A stretch of DNA of 64,000 bases from Arenicola marina (GCA_964019135.1 OZ025265.1:3409318-3473317), one strand, 5' to 3'; positions 1-11,076 are shown, counted from the first letter of the stretch. Notes: generated by a model not told the origin, from the sequence alone. Numbers and translations are program-made.

Positions 1-1500
1 TTGAACATCACTCCCTCCCTGTACAGTGGCCGGTATAAAGGTTGAACACCCCTCCCTCCCTGTACAGTGGCCAGTATAAAGGTTTAACATCCCTCCCTCC
101 CTGTACAGTGGCCAGTATAAAGGTTGAACACCCCTCCCTCCCTGTACAGTGGCCAGTATAAAGGTTGAACACCCCTCCCTCCCTGTACAGTGGCCAGTAT
201 AAAGGTTGAACACCCTCCATCCCTGTACAGTGGCCAGTATAAAGGTTGAACACCCTCCATCCCTGTACAGTGGCCAGTATAAAGGTTGAACACCCTCCAT
301 CCCTGTACAGTGGCCAGTATAAAGGTTGAACATCCCTCACTCCCTGTACAGTGGCCAGTATAAAGGTTGAACATCCCTCCCTGCCTGTACAGTGGCCAGT
401 ATCAAGGTTGAACATCCCTCCCTCCCTGTACAGTGGCCAGTATCAAGGTTGAACATCCCTCCCTCCCTGTACAGTGGCCAGTATCAAGGTTGAACATCCC
501 TCCCTCCCTGTACAGTGGCCAGTATAAAGGTTGAACATCCCTCCCTCCCTGTACAGTGGCCAGTATAAAGGTTGAACACCACTCCCTCCCTGTACAGTGG
601 CCAGTATAAAGGTTGAACATCCCTCCCTCCCTGTACAGTGGCCAGTATAAAGGTTGAACACCCCTCCCTCCCTGTACAGTGGCCAGTATAAAGGTTGAAC
701 ATCCCTCCCTCCCTGTACAGTGGCCAGTATAAAGGTTGAACACCCCTCCCTCCCTGTACAGTGGCCAGTATAAAGGTTGAACACCCCTCCCTCCCTGTAC
801 AGTGGCCAGTGTAAAGGTTGAACACCCCTCCCTCCCTGTACAGTGGCCAGTATAAAGGTTGAACACCCCTCCCTCCCTGTACAGGGGCCAGTGTAAAGGT
901 TGAACACCCCTCCCTCCCTGTACAGTGGCCAGTATAAAGGTTGAACACCCCTCCCTCCCTGTACAGTGGCCAGTATAAAGGTTGAACAACCCTCCCTCCC
1001 TGTACAGTGGCCAGTATAAAGGTTGAACACCCCTCCCTCCCTGTACAGTGGCCGGTATAAAGGTTGAACACCCCTCCCTCCCTGTACAGTGGCCAGTATA
1101 AAGGTTGAACACCCCTCCCTCCCTGTACAGTGGCCAGTATAAAGGTTGAACACCCCTCCCTCCCTGTACAGTGGCCAGTATAAAGGTTGAACACCCCTCC
1201 CTCCCTGTACAGTGGCCAGTATAAAGGTTGAACATCCCTCCCTGCCTGTACAGTGGCCAGTATAAAGGTTGAACACCCCTCCCTCCCTGTACAGTGGCCA
1301 GTATAAAGGTTGAACACCCCTCCCTCCCTGTACAGTGGCCAGTATAAAGGTTGAACACCCCTCCCTCCCTTTACAGTGGCCAGTATAAAGGTTGAACATC
1401 CCTCCCTCCCTGTACAGTGGCCAGTATAAAGGTTGAACACCCCTCCCTGCCTGTACAGTGGCCAGTATAAAGGTTGAACACCCCTCCCTGCCTGTACAGT
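1..1500. repeat. 41-bp minisatellite, about 36 copies, truncated by window start
   Basis: Head-to-tail units about 41 bp apart share the core TGTACAGTGGCCAGTATAA followed by AGGTTGAACA and a CCCTCC tail. Each unit holds a TGTACA palindrome, a TGGCCA palindrome and a TATAAAGG string. Some units are 40 bp. Since 41 is not a multiple of three, each long open frame on the minus strand cycles through three units, which gives false ORFs. The last unit breaks at about 1500 into unrelated GC-rich DNA. Confidence 0.97.
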
Positions 1501-2000
1501 GGGTGGGTCGTTGATCTGAGCCACGCCCCGTGCGGTGTGTGACCCCCGGCAGCCTCCCCTGGGGGTGGTCCAGAATTAATGGCGGAAGACGCCGGAGTGT
1601 CCATGGCGACTTATGGGAGTGAGAGGCCACTGGCGGGGGGGCGGTGGTGGTGGTGTCACGGGGTGGTGTCTTGGGAGGGGGGGGGTCAGGTAGTGGGGAC
1701 GATGATGTTTGACTTGGGAGTGGTAATGTTGGTTGTGTGATGGTCGTCGTCATAGTGAAATGTGGTGGTGGTGGTGGAGGTGGTGGTGGTGATGGTGGTG
1801 GTGGTGGCGGTGGTGGTAGTGGTGATGGTCAGGGTGACGGTCGTGGTGATGGCGACGGCGGTGAGGTTGACGTGGTTGGTGCCGGTGGTGCTATTGGTGG
1901 TGCAAAATGTTGCTATCGTAGGGATAGTGGTGGTGATGGTGGTGGTGATTTTGGTCGTGGTGTGGTGGTGGTGGAGGCGGTGGTGGAGGCGAGGGTTATC
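1501..2000. repeat. G- and GGT-rich low-complexity tract
   Basis: About 120 bp of unique GC-rich sequence passes into G-rich DNA from about 1625 and then into imperfect (GGT)n/(GT)n from about 1740 to 1990. The poly-Gly and poly-Val open frames over it are by-products. It ends directly before the candidate ORF at 2003. Confidence 0.85.
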
Positions 2001-2002
2001 AT

Positions 2003-2524
2003 ATGACCGTTACCGTTCGTGCTAGTGCTGTTGACGTGTTAACGTGCGCCGGGTGGACGCTGTTTATTGTCTTGATGTCCATGTATCTGGTGGCGATGAT
2101 GGTGTGTTGTCGGCCTCTGTATTCCAACGATAAGTTGCCTGTAATACACGTGCTACTTATTGCATTGGGTGTGACAGCTCTGGTTTTGATGATAATTGCC
2201 TGGCTGGTTTCTGGGATGAAATGGAAGATTTTGCTGGAGATTGTCTCCAAACAGCTGCCTTCCAAAGAATATAACAGGCGCAGCTTCCCTGTTGCCTATT
2301 CCCTCTCGACCGTGCAAACGGCGCAAATATCATGGCTAACTACCAACAGAAAAGGCTTGGCCAATAATAGGCCGGTCCAATGGCTCCCGACTGCAGCAAC
2401 AAAAAGAGAATATATTCCCCGATGGCACTTCGCTGTTATGCTTCTCCCATTACACTTATTGTGGCAGGCAATACAATTCAGGCTGAGCCTGGTACATTAT
2501 ATAATGCCGGGGCACTTCCCATAG
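2003..2524 (+). CDS. Hypothetical two-TM membrane protein ORF (unrecognised)
   Basis: The ATG-initiated frame of 173 codons ends in TAG. Two hydrophobic stretches of helix length are visible at about residues 14-36 and 46-69, separated by a short polar loop (RPLYSNDKLP) and followed by a positive segment (SGMKWK), as expected for a two-helix membrane segment. The rest (about 75-173) is polar with no motif I know. The real coding part could end earlier at a splice donor, or this could be a chance frame, since nothing else in the neighbourhood supports a gene. No family is assigned. Confidence 0.25.
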   Translation: MTVTVRASAVDVLTCAGWTLFIVLMSMYLVAMMVCCRPLYSNDKLPVIHVLLIALGVTALVLMIIAWLVSGMKWKILLEIVSKQLPSKEYNRRSFPVAYSLSTVQTAQISWLTTNRKGLANNRPVQWLPTAATKREYIPRWHFAVMLLPLHLLWQAIQFRLSLVHYIMPGHFP

Positions 2525-4116
2525 AGACGGCCGAACAAAGGGAACCATGCCGCCTTAAGATGCATGACTCCCAATCAAATGAAGTCCATTCGTTAACTAA
2601 AAGTGGACTATTTATACATGACAAGATGATAAAGACGGATGCTTTGTTAGGGGCAGAGTGGTACATTTCCCCGGCGTGGGCCAGATCCGTCTTGTCTGTG
2701 TGATCCTTGTGATCTTTCTAAGGTCCAAGGCGGGTGTACCAACTTATCGTCGTCAAGTCGGGTGACGGTGACTGCGGCTCTCCCATAATGTTAACCATAA
2801 TTTCCAGTCTTCAGCTTCGGCTTTGTGGCAGGTAGATTTGCTATTCCGCTGAGCGTCGTGTGACAGGAGGTTCTGTGAATGGAAATGTTCTTGTATAGGT
2901 TAAATGCTATGCTGTTGAGTCGATGTATGCTTCTCTCCCCCATAAATGCAATATATAATTGCATACCCGCCTAGCTGAGGGGGACGATAGAGTACTGCAA
3001 TTATAATAGTTTCATGAAGCAGTATTATTTCCACTTTAAATTTAATAGATTTGGTTCCATCTAGTTGACTAAATAATCAGGCATCCTAATATAATTGCGG
3101 AAGTCATTGATCCACGTAAGATATTTTGGAACGTTTTTTTTTGTAAAAATATTATGTAACATATTTTGTTAAGAAAATTTAATTTTACACAACGGGTGGG
3201 AACAAGATTTTATACAGTAAGTCAGCTGAATGCAACTGAATTTAGGAATATTATGTGAAGTTTTGCTGTGTGTTCGCCAGACATACCGTTGTTAAATTAA
3301 TGTATTCAAGCCTACCATGCAAGAAACAGAGCTGCCAAATGTATTTGATATTTTGTCAGTATATTATTAATAGTAATATGCAAGTCCTTTCATTTTACGC
3401 AGTGATGGCCGAGATCTCCATCCATAGCTTTCCAGATCTGTTGCACGGCAAAAACAATTATTGATTCTGTCGTATTGACTCAAGGAGTGCAAATCGTCCT
3501 GTGGGCGCCGTGTGGACATTGACTTTAATCACAATCTCATTTGTTATGATTTGTCGCCTATTATTAATTCAAAACATGGGTTGGGTACATATTTGTTGAT
3601 GACCAGCGGTCGGAGGACCGGATCCCAGATATGAAGGTTGCTGTGGCGGGTGCGATTACAGGAGCGGACAGCTTATACCGGCCTGATGCCAGCATTGATC
3701 GCATTCAATAACATATGGCGTTGATTTGATTTGAGCTGTGTTTTGTATGGCTTCTGGTACGGTTATTGCTTCCGCTACCCAATGCTCAGTCTAATCAGGA
3801 AACAATGTCGCACGATACGTTGGGTCATCCCAGGTCTCCATATTATGTTAAGGCCGCCAATCGCATTGGTGGAGGGCAGCTGTGTCAACCAAACAAAGAC
3901 AATCTTATTCCCACTAGGCTGGCTGAAATAAGACATTGTTCCAGCCGTATCAGCAGCCTTAGGGCAAGTACTATTGCTATCTGTGATCAACCGATGAGAC
4001 TCTGCGTGAGAAACCGTAAGAGCGTAGGATATGCGGTAACGAATTGCCATATCTCCAGTCTGCTTGTTATTAGGTGCATGTTAATGAAAATACGTTTGCA
4101 ATGAACGTAGGAGAAG
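2525..4116. other. Non-coding, no feature recognised
   Basis: Mostly AT-rich unique DNA. It has short open frames under 115 codons with no recognisable protein motif, no tandem repeat and no RNA gene that I can see. Confidence 0.6.
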
Positions 4117-5735
4117 GGGAGACCGGGGCTAGTTCGCCCCCGGGGTAAGTCCGGCCACCTCGATTATTATGTTATTCGATTACGTGATGTTCGACCAGCT
4201 GACAACAGCAGGTCCCTTGATTCGTTCCGCGCGTGCACGGAGAAAAGGGGTTGTCCGTTAAAGTATCTCGCGACTAGAAGCAAATACATGAACTAAAACT
4301 GCTTAAGTCAATTTTTTCGCTCGCATATTTTGTTGAATTTGCTACATATGCGGTGTAGGCAAGACATAGTATATATATACATCATTCAAAAGTACAGTCA
4401 ATTCCGTATTTATAGTGGCATTTAGTTCACCCCTGTAATCAGTTTAGGTTTTGTGTGAAACGAAGTCACAACTAAAGTTACTCGTGGGGCAAGTTCGCCC
4501 TCGGACGATGGGGCAAGTTCGCCCTCGGACGATGGGGCAAGTTCGCCCTCGGACGATGGGGCAAGTTCGCCCTCGGACGATGGGGCAAGTTCGCCCTCGG
4601 ACGATGGGGCAAGTTCGCCCTCGGACGATGGGGCAAGTTCGCCCTCGGACGATGGGGCAAGTTCGCCCTCGGACGATGGGGCAAGTTTGCCCTCGAACGA
4701 TGGGGCACGTTCGTCTTGTGTAGCGACTCCAGCGAGAAAGGCGAAATATGGGTGTAGTGCACGGCCCTTGACTGATTTTTTCTTTACATACACTTTAGGA
4801 ATACGGAAGTCTATAAACTTCGTCTTCTTACTTTGTCTTTGTCAAATGTGTTTTCTACTCGATTTCCTGGAACTAAATATTTTGCGGAAGAAACAAGCAT
4901 TTCTTATCAGCGTTGTTCTTGCCGGCGAACTTGCCCCATTACGGGCGAGAGCTAGAGACTAGTGGCGCCACAGTGCGGCGTACGCGATTAATGCATAACG
5001 CCATCAGGCGAATGCATGGAAACAATTATTGAAGTGTGATATGAGCGATAAAAGAGCGACAGTGGCGACCTGCCGCGGAAAACGGTCGAACACTCTTTTA
5101 GCTGTAAAAACTAAGGGATCGGCGGTTGTTGCGATTGGAAGCGATGGCGGCAAACTCGTTTAAATTCGATTCGACTGAAGAATTAACTGCCTTTTGGGCA
5201 TTGTTCATGATCGCGAGACGGTTTAGCATGGTGGGGGGGGGGGGCAAGGGGTATTTGCGTTCCTCGGGATTGGGCTTTTCAATTCACCGTGAACAGAGAA
5301 TGAGGAAAATAATTCTTCGTGAACTGGGAATGGGGTATATGCCGACCGCCGTGATAAAGTAAGGGATTTTCATTAATTGTTAGGAATTGTAATATTAAAT
5401 AGCCGTGAATCGGGAAATGGTCCATTTAGTATCGTATGTCAGCCCTCCCATTATGTGGCCAAGTTTAAGCACATTCTATCGATGGCTAATTTTCGGCCCA
5501 TGAATAGCCCATAAAGGGTGAACTTGCCCCGCCTGGGGGCACGTTCGCCATTTTTACCTTAGTGTCTTTGGTGTTAAATAATGTTGTTAGTAAACAATCC
5601 ACAACTGTAAAATAATGCCAGTGTCTTAGCCGAGATATGTACCTATTATATCAGACGTATCATGGCTTCCTAGCTAGGAAATAATGGCCTACAGATCAAT
5701 TTTAGTGCCAACTGGCCGAACTAGCCCGGTCTCCC
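4117..5735. mobile_element. Putative non-autonomous DNA transposon with ~22-bp TIRs
   Basis: The left end reads GGGAGACCGGGGCTAGTTCG. The right end, read on the opposite strand, gives GGGAGACCGGGCTAGTTCGG, the same sequence with one base missing. Inside, the motif GGGGCAAGTTCGCC recurs close to both ends in both orientations (array at 4486-4718, inverted copies near 4927 and 5519, direct copy near 5540), as subterminal binding repeats do. No target-site duplication is visible and no transposase is recognised; two short frames near 5041-5163 and 5126-5362 have no known motif. The superfamily is unassigned. Confidence 0.6.
4486..4718. repeat. 24-bp minisatellite, about 9.7 copies
   Basis: Units start every 24 bp at 4486, 4510, 4534 and so on to 4702, with core GGGGCAAGTTCGCCCTCGG. 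The last two units are diverged. The core matches the subterminal motif of the surrounding TIR element, so the array probably arose by local expansion of that motif. A frame of eight-residue repeats (APSSEGEL) on the minus strand follows from the 24-bp period. Confidence 0.95.
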
Positions 5736-7080
5736 ATATATGTGTTGCGAGCCAACCCATGGACATAGAAAATTAGAAGAAAGACCGAGATAAAGAGGGA
5801 GAGAGCTAGAGGGAAAGACAACGGGGAGACTGAAAGGTCCGAGAGAGAAAAGGAGCGAGTGAGAGCGAGGGGAGAGACAGAGAGAGAATTAGGGAGTTCG
5901 AATTACAGTAGCCATGATGGAAATAACATGTTGTCACTATCTTCGACAAAAATTAAAATGATTTCAATTCTTAATATTACGTATAATACAACGTTTGGGA
6001 TGACTGATTACCATGGTTACCATGTGTTTTTAATAGGCTGGTGGCACGACGTGTCGGCTAATCTTGATTCCACTTGCCACCAGGGGCGCGACAGCTGCCC
6101 ACTGACATCTCGTCACGCCCTGCTCACCCCGCACATCCGGGTTCTCTGGGCTGACCGCGGACGCTGTGTAATGTCTTTAAACCGCGGCGGCGGCGTTCCA
6201 ACCCGTCCTTGACTTTCTGGCTAGATGTCAAGGACACCGACGCGTGACCGGTTTGCACAGTGTGATATATAGGGCGCTGTATGCCCCATTCATTGCTAGA
6301 CGGACGCCGTGGTGGGCCACTGGGATCCAAGGCGCAACGGGATAAGGGGCGGCTGCGACATGAGGGATGAGAGTGTGTCGAGGAGCACCCTCTACGGAGA
6401 GATTGTAACCTATGGGTGTTCAAGTGGCTAAAGCATATCTGCTTATAAAACAATCCATATATATCAGTAGTACCATGCCAACAAATATTGGATACGTGTT
6501 CATTAGTGAGCAATTTGAACACGATGAATCGAGCTATCAAACGCAAGCGCCATTTCCTCATGTCATATAATTACGATTACTCGGCTTGTCAGTTGTGATT
6601 TGGCCGATGGCAACACTGTCTGGCCAGCGTACAGATTGGGCATTCAGCTTGTCGTAGTGCGCCACGGGTACTGAATGAAGTTCTTTATGCGCACCATAAC
6701 AAGTTCAAGGTGTCGTCTACCGATATATCGCCACTAGAACGTTAAATGATGCTGATGTACTTTTTTGCTCGCTACGGACCTGCCTGGTTCCATTGTGACA
6801 TTGATGAGATGTTTGCGAGTGCACTGCTCACTGAACACTTAAAGACACCATGCACAGCAGCCGAGAAGCCCCTTTTCGCGAAGATTTATTGAAGTTCCAT
6901 TTAAAAGAATTGCTTTGGTCACGAATAAATAATATTTAGACTGCCAAAACTGACAATACGAGGTAAATAAAGTGCCACATGTAGCTAATTCTCCGGACTT
7001 CGCAGCCCATCAGGCGAACTCATTAACATAAAGAAAATGACGTAAGTGGAGGTAGGGAAATTACGTTCACTCTATGAAAC
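5736..7080. other. Non-coding, no feature recognised
   Basis: It includes a GA-rich stretch near 5770-5890 and a GC-rich stretch near 6080-6360. Open frames here (for example 5859-6212 and the opposite-strand 6124-6561) lack recognisable domains. Confidence 0.5.
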
Positions 7081-7302
7081 ATGGCTGAGTGCGGCTGGAC
7101 CGCTTTTGAACAGTAGGGTGATTTTATGGGAATTGTTGATGAAGAAGGGGACGGAGCTGATGTAGAAGAAAACGAAATCGAGGAGGAGACTGTTGGGCTT
7201 ATTCAACAACACCACCGTACTGTTCAACCCTACCGATTCGAGCCGCCATCGGAGTTGCTAACCAGTCGGCCAGTGCGGCAGCCGAGCCTTCCGATTCTGT
7301 GA
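7081..7302 (+). pseudogene. N-terminal fragment of a P2X7-like-domain type protein, broken by a stop
   Basis: Reading from ATG at 7081 gives 11 residues (MAECGWTAFEQ), a TAG at 7114-7116, then the same frame continues from an ATG at 7126 to TGA at 7300-7302. The second part is very acidic (GDGADVEENEIEEETVG) and then has VQPYRFEPPSELL. An acidic start followed by a QPYRFEP-type motif is what I recall from N-termini of P2X7-like-domain proteins that multiply in marine invertebrate genomes. No zinc-binding C-terminal domain is present within reach. The assignment rests on one short motif, so it stays tentative; the in-frame stop is seen directly. Confidence 0.35.
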
Positions 7303-7420
7303 TAACGATGTCGCTGGTACCGTCGGGTGCCAGCGCCTATGAGCAGCCAGGTATCAGTGCTAGGAAGCACTCGTCTATCGGGCGCCAAGTGTTACCAGTC
7401 TCATTTCGTCAACCAAAGAG

Positions 7421-7657
7421 GCTTCTGTCTCTACAAAATGTATTTTGTCTACAAAAGCAACTTCTGTCTTTACAAAAGTTAATTTTGTCCACGAAAAACA
7501 CTTTTGTAGAGACAGAAGTTCATTTTGTAGACAGCATCAACTTTTGTAAAGGCAAAATGTACATTTCGTCGACGGAATCAACTTTTGTCTCTACAAAAGG
7601 GCATTTTGTCTCTACAAAAGGGCATTTTGTCTCTACAAAAGGGCATTTTGTCTTAAC
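7421..7657. repeat. Nested palindromic tract with 21-bp direct repeats
   Basis: CTTCTGTCTCTACAAAA near 7422 is matched by its reverse complement near 7503-7519, with several internal TTTTGT...ACAAAA mirror pairs. Three direct copies of TCTCTACAAAAGGGCATTTT follow at about 7588-7650. This resembles the core of a fold-back element. No flanking duplication is seen. Confidence 0.7.
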
Positions 7658-7659
7658 TT

Positions 7660-9090
7660 CTTTGAATTAACTTCTGTTCTTGATGACAATCACTACACAT
7701 TGATAAAAGTTCAACATAATCAAAGCGACAGTTTTTGCGTAATCGTTGGAATCATATCGCTGTTAGATCTATTATTAAACTCGTCGATGCGTCAACATAA
7801 TCAGTTATCGTGCCTCACATAGGCTATGTTGCGCTGCATGGGCAAGGCGATGACAACTGCTCGTTTATTTTTTGCATAATCTTAGTCTAAAAAACTTTTG
7901 GAGGCCGCGATTGCTTAACATGCTCTTCTAAAGTTAGCCCGCAACTTGTGGCGCTGTTGCCGAGAACAAGTTGTATTGTACAAGTTACGTGATAGAGCTG
8001 TTCAAAAGTCATCTGATAATTTTGGACAGGATTTAGCCAAATTGGCTATAGTATAGGGGAATTGCCTAACCCAGCTATGCCAGTTTAAAGCAGACACAAC
8101 ATTGACATTGTCACTGACACTGTCAATCGTTATTGACACAAGAACACACCCTGGCGTTTTCCCGTTTCGTAACAGCGCCGCTGACACTGAGACTGTTTCC
8201 GTGAGAGTGGGTGACACCCGACCTTGAACTTGAAGTTTAAGCTTGAATACCTCACTCTAAAATATTGTTGAAACAGCGTTTGGTTTCAGGACACGCTTGC
8301 GAGTCTGAAATCCCGAATTGTTCTTCACTTTGGCATCGATTGCAAACTGTTCATCAGTGAAATGTTCGCTACAAATGTACGTAAATTTTCCCGGCCCCTT
8401 TCATGCCGCCCGCGTACGCTGCACCTGAGCCGTCCACAGTCGTTTCAAGGCTTCATCTGCAGCAAACCTGAACACAGTAACATATCTACTCTATCCAGTG
8501 AGCTTTTGGAGCACCCAAACACGCAGCATGTCTTTACCATGCAGATGCAACTAAATATCCGCGCAAAGCACGCTAAGCAACGACAAAAAAGCACAGACGC
8601 CTACGGATAAGCCGCAAGAGACGCCCATCAACAAACGGCGACCGCGAAGTGTTCACCTCCAATGAAGTCATTTCTGACCTCCTTCCGCATAGAAGATTTT
8701 TGGCGCGTTTTTTTTAAATTGATAAATGCCCAAAACGTGTTTTTTTGCGTAAAACAGTGATTGCTTCTGATATCTCCAATAATTGGATATTAGACTATTT
8801 ATAATAATTCTGATTAATCAGAATTTACTTTATGGCTGCGCGGAGACTTATTGAAGTGCTACATTATGGGAATACGTGTTGGTTTCACTCCTACCCGATG
8901 ATGAGAAGAACGAATGGATTCGTCCAAGTGGAGTCCCACTGACAACGCGGATTGTTTACCGATTAGCGTCAACCGCGAGACGATGTAGCGGCAGTTTACA
9001 CGGGGGTTCACTTGATTCTCAACCACCAACGAAATAAACCACCTCCTCCACACCGCCTCCACTTTGCATCGACACGAGTCAACAGGGTCT
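7660..9090. other. Non-coding, no feature recognised
   Basis: Unique DNA of moderate GC content becoming AT-rich after 8690. Short open frames have no recognisable motif, and no repeat structure stands out by eye. Confidence 0.5.
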
Positions 9091-9094
9091 GGCC

Positions 9095-9530
9095 ATAATT
9101 TCATGAAATGTCTGCTGATAAGAGGTCAGTAAGTTTAAGCAATAATAATACAGTATGCAACTAGATGAGATGTGCTTACGAGCTATTTAAATATCATACA
9201 TATTCATTGTATCATTAGGCCATATTGTTATTAGTATTACAGCATATGCGAGTGGATAATTTCAGAATTGTCTGCTGAAAGGAGTTATTAGGTTTTACAA
9301 TATAATACATGGTGAAATGTGATGACCCGTATTTGCGAGGCATTTATATATCGTCAATAATGATCTTTGTAGCACGTCTTATTATAATTTTTATCTCGGC
9401 ATATGTATTTGGATAATTTCAGAAATATCTACTAAACTGAGTTGAGTTTAAAGAAATAATTCATAGTAAACTATGATGATCCCTAGATCAGTTATTTCCA
9501 TATTTGTACGAGGCGTTTGTCCCCTCACCT
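9095..9530. repeat. Diverged ~160-bp tandem repeat, about 3 copies
   Basis: The phrase TAATTTCAGAA(A/T)TGTCTGCTGA, or a close variant, recurs at about 9098, 9258 and 9413. Each time it is followed by a similar A/T-rich body and preceded by GCATATG-GTGGATAATTTC-like sequence. The copies are well diverged, so the array is old. Confidence 0.55.
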
Positions 9531-9698
9531 TCCCTGCTATGCATGAAGACAACATCTATTTTCATATAGCCTTTCATAAATATCCATAGTGGACTGCATA
9601 ATATGGTATATCTATATATATATTTATCAATTAGTATCCATTAATATTTGCCTGTCTAACATCTGATTGTCACAGATGTGTATTACATTTAATTCTCA

Positions 9699-9905
9699 GT
9701 GGCAATGTGTTTGCCACTATATTTGTCATTAGCGATGTGTTTTCGCCTCACCATTTTGCTTGGCGATATGTTTTTCCATTTGCGATGTGTTTTCCGCCAC
9801 ATGTATATTAGTGGCGATGCGTTTTTTCGCCACATCTTTATTAGTGGCGATGCTCTTTTTCCGCCACATTTTTATCAGTGGCGATGTGGTTTTTTCGCCA
9901 CTGAT
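9699..9905. repeat. Array of about seven small hairpins
   Basis: Every 30-40 bp a GTGGCGA left arm is followed after about ten T-rich bases by TCGCCAC. The clearest unit is at 9874-9905, an 11-bp perfect stem (ATCAGTGGCGA with TCGCCACTGAT). The unit at 9811-9833 has a 7-bp stem. The first unit (9699-9717) has GTGGCAA paired with TTGCCAC, so both sides of one base pair changed together. Units two to four have weaker stems. Confidence 0.8.
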
Positions 9906-10222
9906 AATCTTGAACCTTTTATTCTCGGCAATAAATTGCCATATCCAACAACTTACATAAGTCTTTGTGTTCTTCTATTACAATGCAGGGAACGAGCTGT
10001 GTTTAGTACCCATTTGAGTGCATGGTGTCTTTAAGGTCGCATATATATAACGTCGGTAACCAATCTAATAATGTATCGCATGCCTGAAACTAGATTTACT
10101 TGCATGCCCTGCATACTGTTTATTTGTATGCATGTACCTTACAACAGTTGTACTCCATACCTGCTGCAGAAAATTTACTTGCATGCCCCATTTTCCCCCA
10201 TCTTACCATACGTGAAAACATC

Positions 10223-10658
10223 TCACTTTCTCTCTCGTAAGCTCCGAGATTTTTGCCACTCCGGGTTGTACCAAGGGACTTTGCCTAACTTGCAGAGGCG
10301 CTTTCCCTTAAGGGGCCGATCCCATAAGGCTATTGAATTATTCATAACAAAATAGGTCAGTGCGTCTATATAGGAGTCAGTTATCTTCCGGACCACCACC
10401 ATAAACCCAGTTACAGGAAGAGAGTTTTCGGTCGGCGACATCAAAACACAGTGCATCACAGTAACTAAAAAGTCAAAGTCATAAATGCCGTAGACACACG
10501 TTTCGGCCCATATTTTCTGCGAATTTGCATCGATCACTCCAAAAATCCCTGACGTGAAAAAGCAACACTAGACCATTTTAATGATACTAAACTTACGTTT
10601 GTACTGCGAGGTTATCCTTTTTTAAGACACAAACAATATTTCTCCATGCTGACACTCC
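10223..10658 (-). pseudogene. Inverted gene-segment copy A: two exons with a 48-50-bp intron, unknown family
   Basis: On the minus strand an upstream exon ends at about 10593 with a GTAAGT donor. A short intron ends in TTTTTCACGTCAG near 10545, and a frame of about 107 codons (starting IFGVIDANSQKIWAETCVYG) then runs to a stop at 10223. Joining at these sites keeps one frame (YK-R-IFGV). The upstream exon has a TAA where copy B on the other strand reads Leu, so this copy looks broken. The downstream exon is longer than in copy B and probably shows the original reading frame. I do not recognise the protein. Confidence 0.35.
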
Positions 10659-11040
10659 ATTGGGAGCAGACACACTTTCACAACTAGACTAAATCACAGA
10701 CAATGAAAGGCTCTATAGTTGCCATGGCATCCTCGTGGCTGGTATAAATATAGAGCATGTATTGTTCAAAGCACGTTCGGCGCCATGGCAACCATCATTT
10801 TATGACGCGTGTCTTAGTATTTTGGCGGCAGAGCGTTTTCTGCCAACGGAGTGTCAGCATGGAGAAATATTCTTTGTGTCATTAAAAAGGATAACATCGC
10901 ATTACAAAGGTAAGTTTGGTATCATTAAAATGGTCTAGTGTTGCTTTCTCACGTCAGGGATTTTTAGAGTGATCGAGGCAAATTCGCAGAAAATATGGGC
11001 CGAAACGTGTGTCTACGGCATTTATGACTTTGACTTTAGT
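10464..11040. repeat. Large inverted repeat (arms ~195 bp, spacer ~189 bp)
   Basis: The arm at 10464-10658 is the reverse complement of 10848-11040 with about a dozen differences by hand alignment. Weaker similarity reaches about 14 bp further inward. The outer limits are sharp (ACTAAA at left, TTTAGT at right) and no flanking duplication is seen. Both arms carry the same exon-intron-exon segment, so the structure is an inverted duplication of gene sequence rather than a simple transposon terminus. Confidence 0.9.
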
Positions 11041-11076
11041 GTCCCGTTATTTTATGTTGTAAATTTAACAGCGTAA
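10693..11076 (+). CDS. Inverted gene-segment copy B: spliced two-exon fragment, unknown family
   Basis: The upstream exon is open from 10693 to 10909 and contains LPTECQHGEIFFVSLKRITS near its end. The GT at 10910 (AAAG|GTAAGT) and AG at 10956-10957 (CACGTCAG|GG) define a 48-bp phase-1 intron. The downstream exon starts GIFRVIEANSQKIWAETC and stops at 11074-11076. Identity with copy A begins near 10840 and ends abruptly at 11040, after which this copy runs into unrelated sequence, so its last dozen codons are probably not original. There is no in-frame ATG in the upstream exon, so it is an internal exon or a fragment. Confidence 0.35.

Noticed and set aside
402..1753. Repeat frames of 318-436 codons on minus over the 41-bp array
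   Set aside because: Three-unit cycling of a 41-bp satellite; three overlapping frames are equally open.
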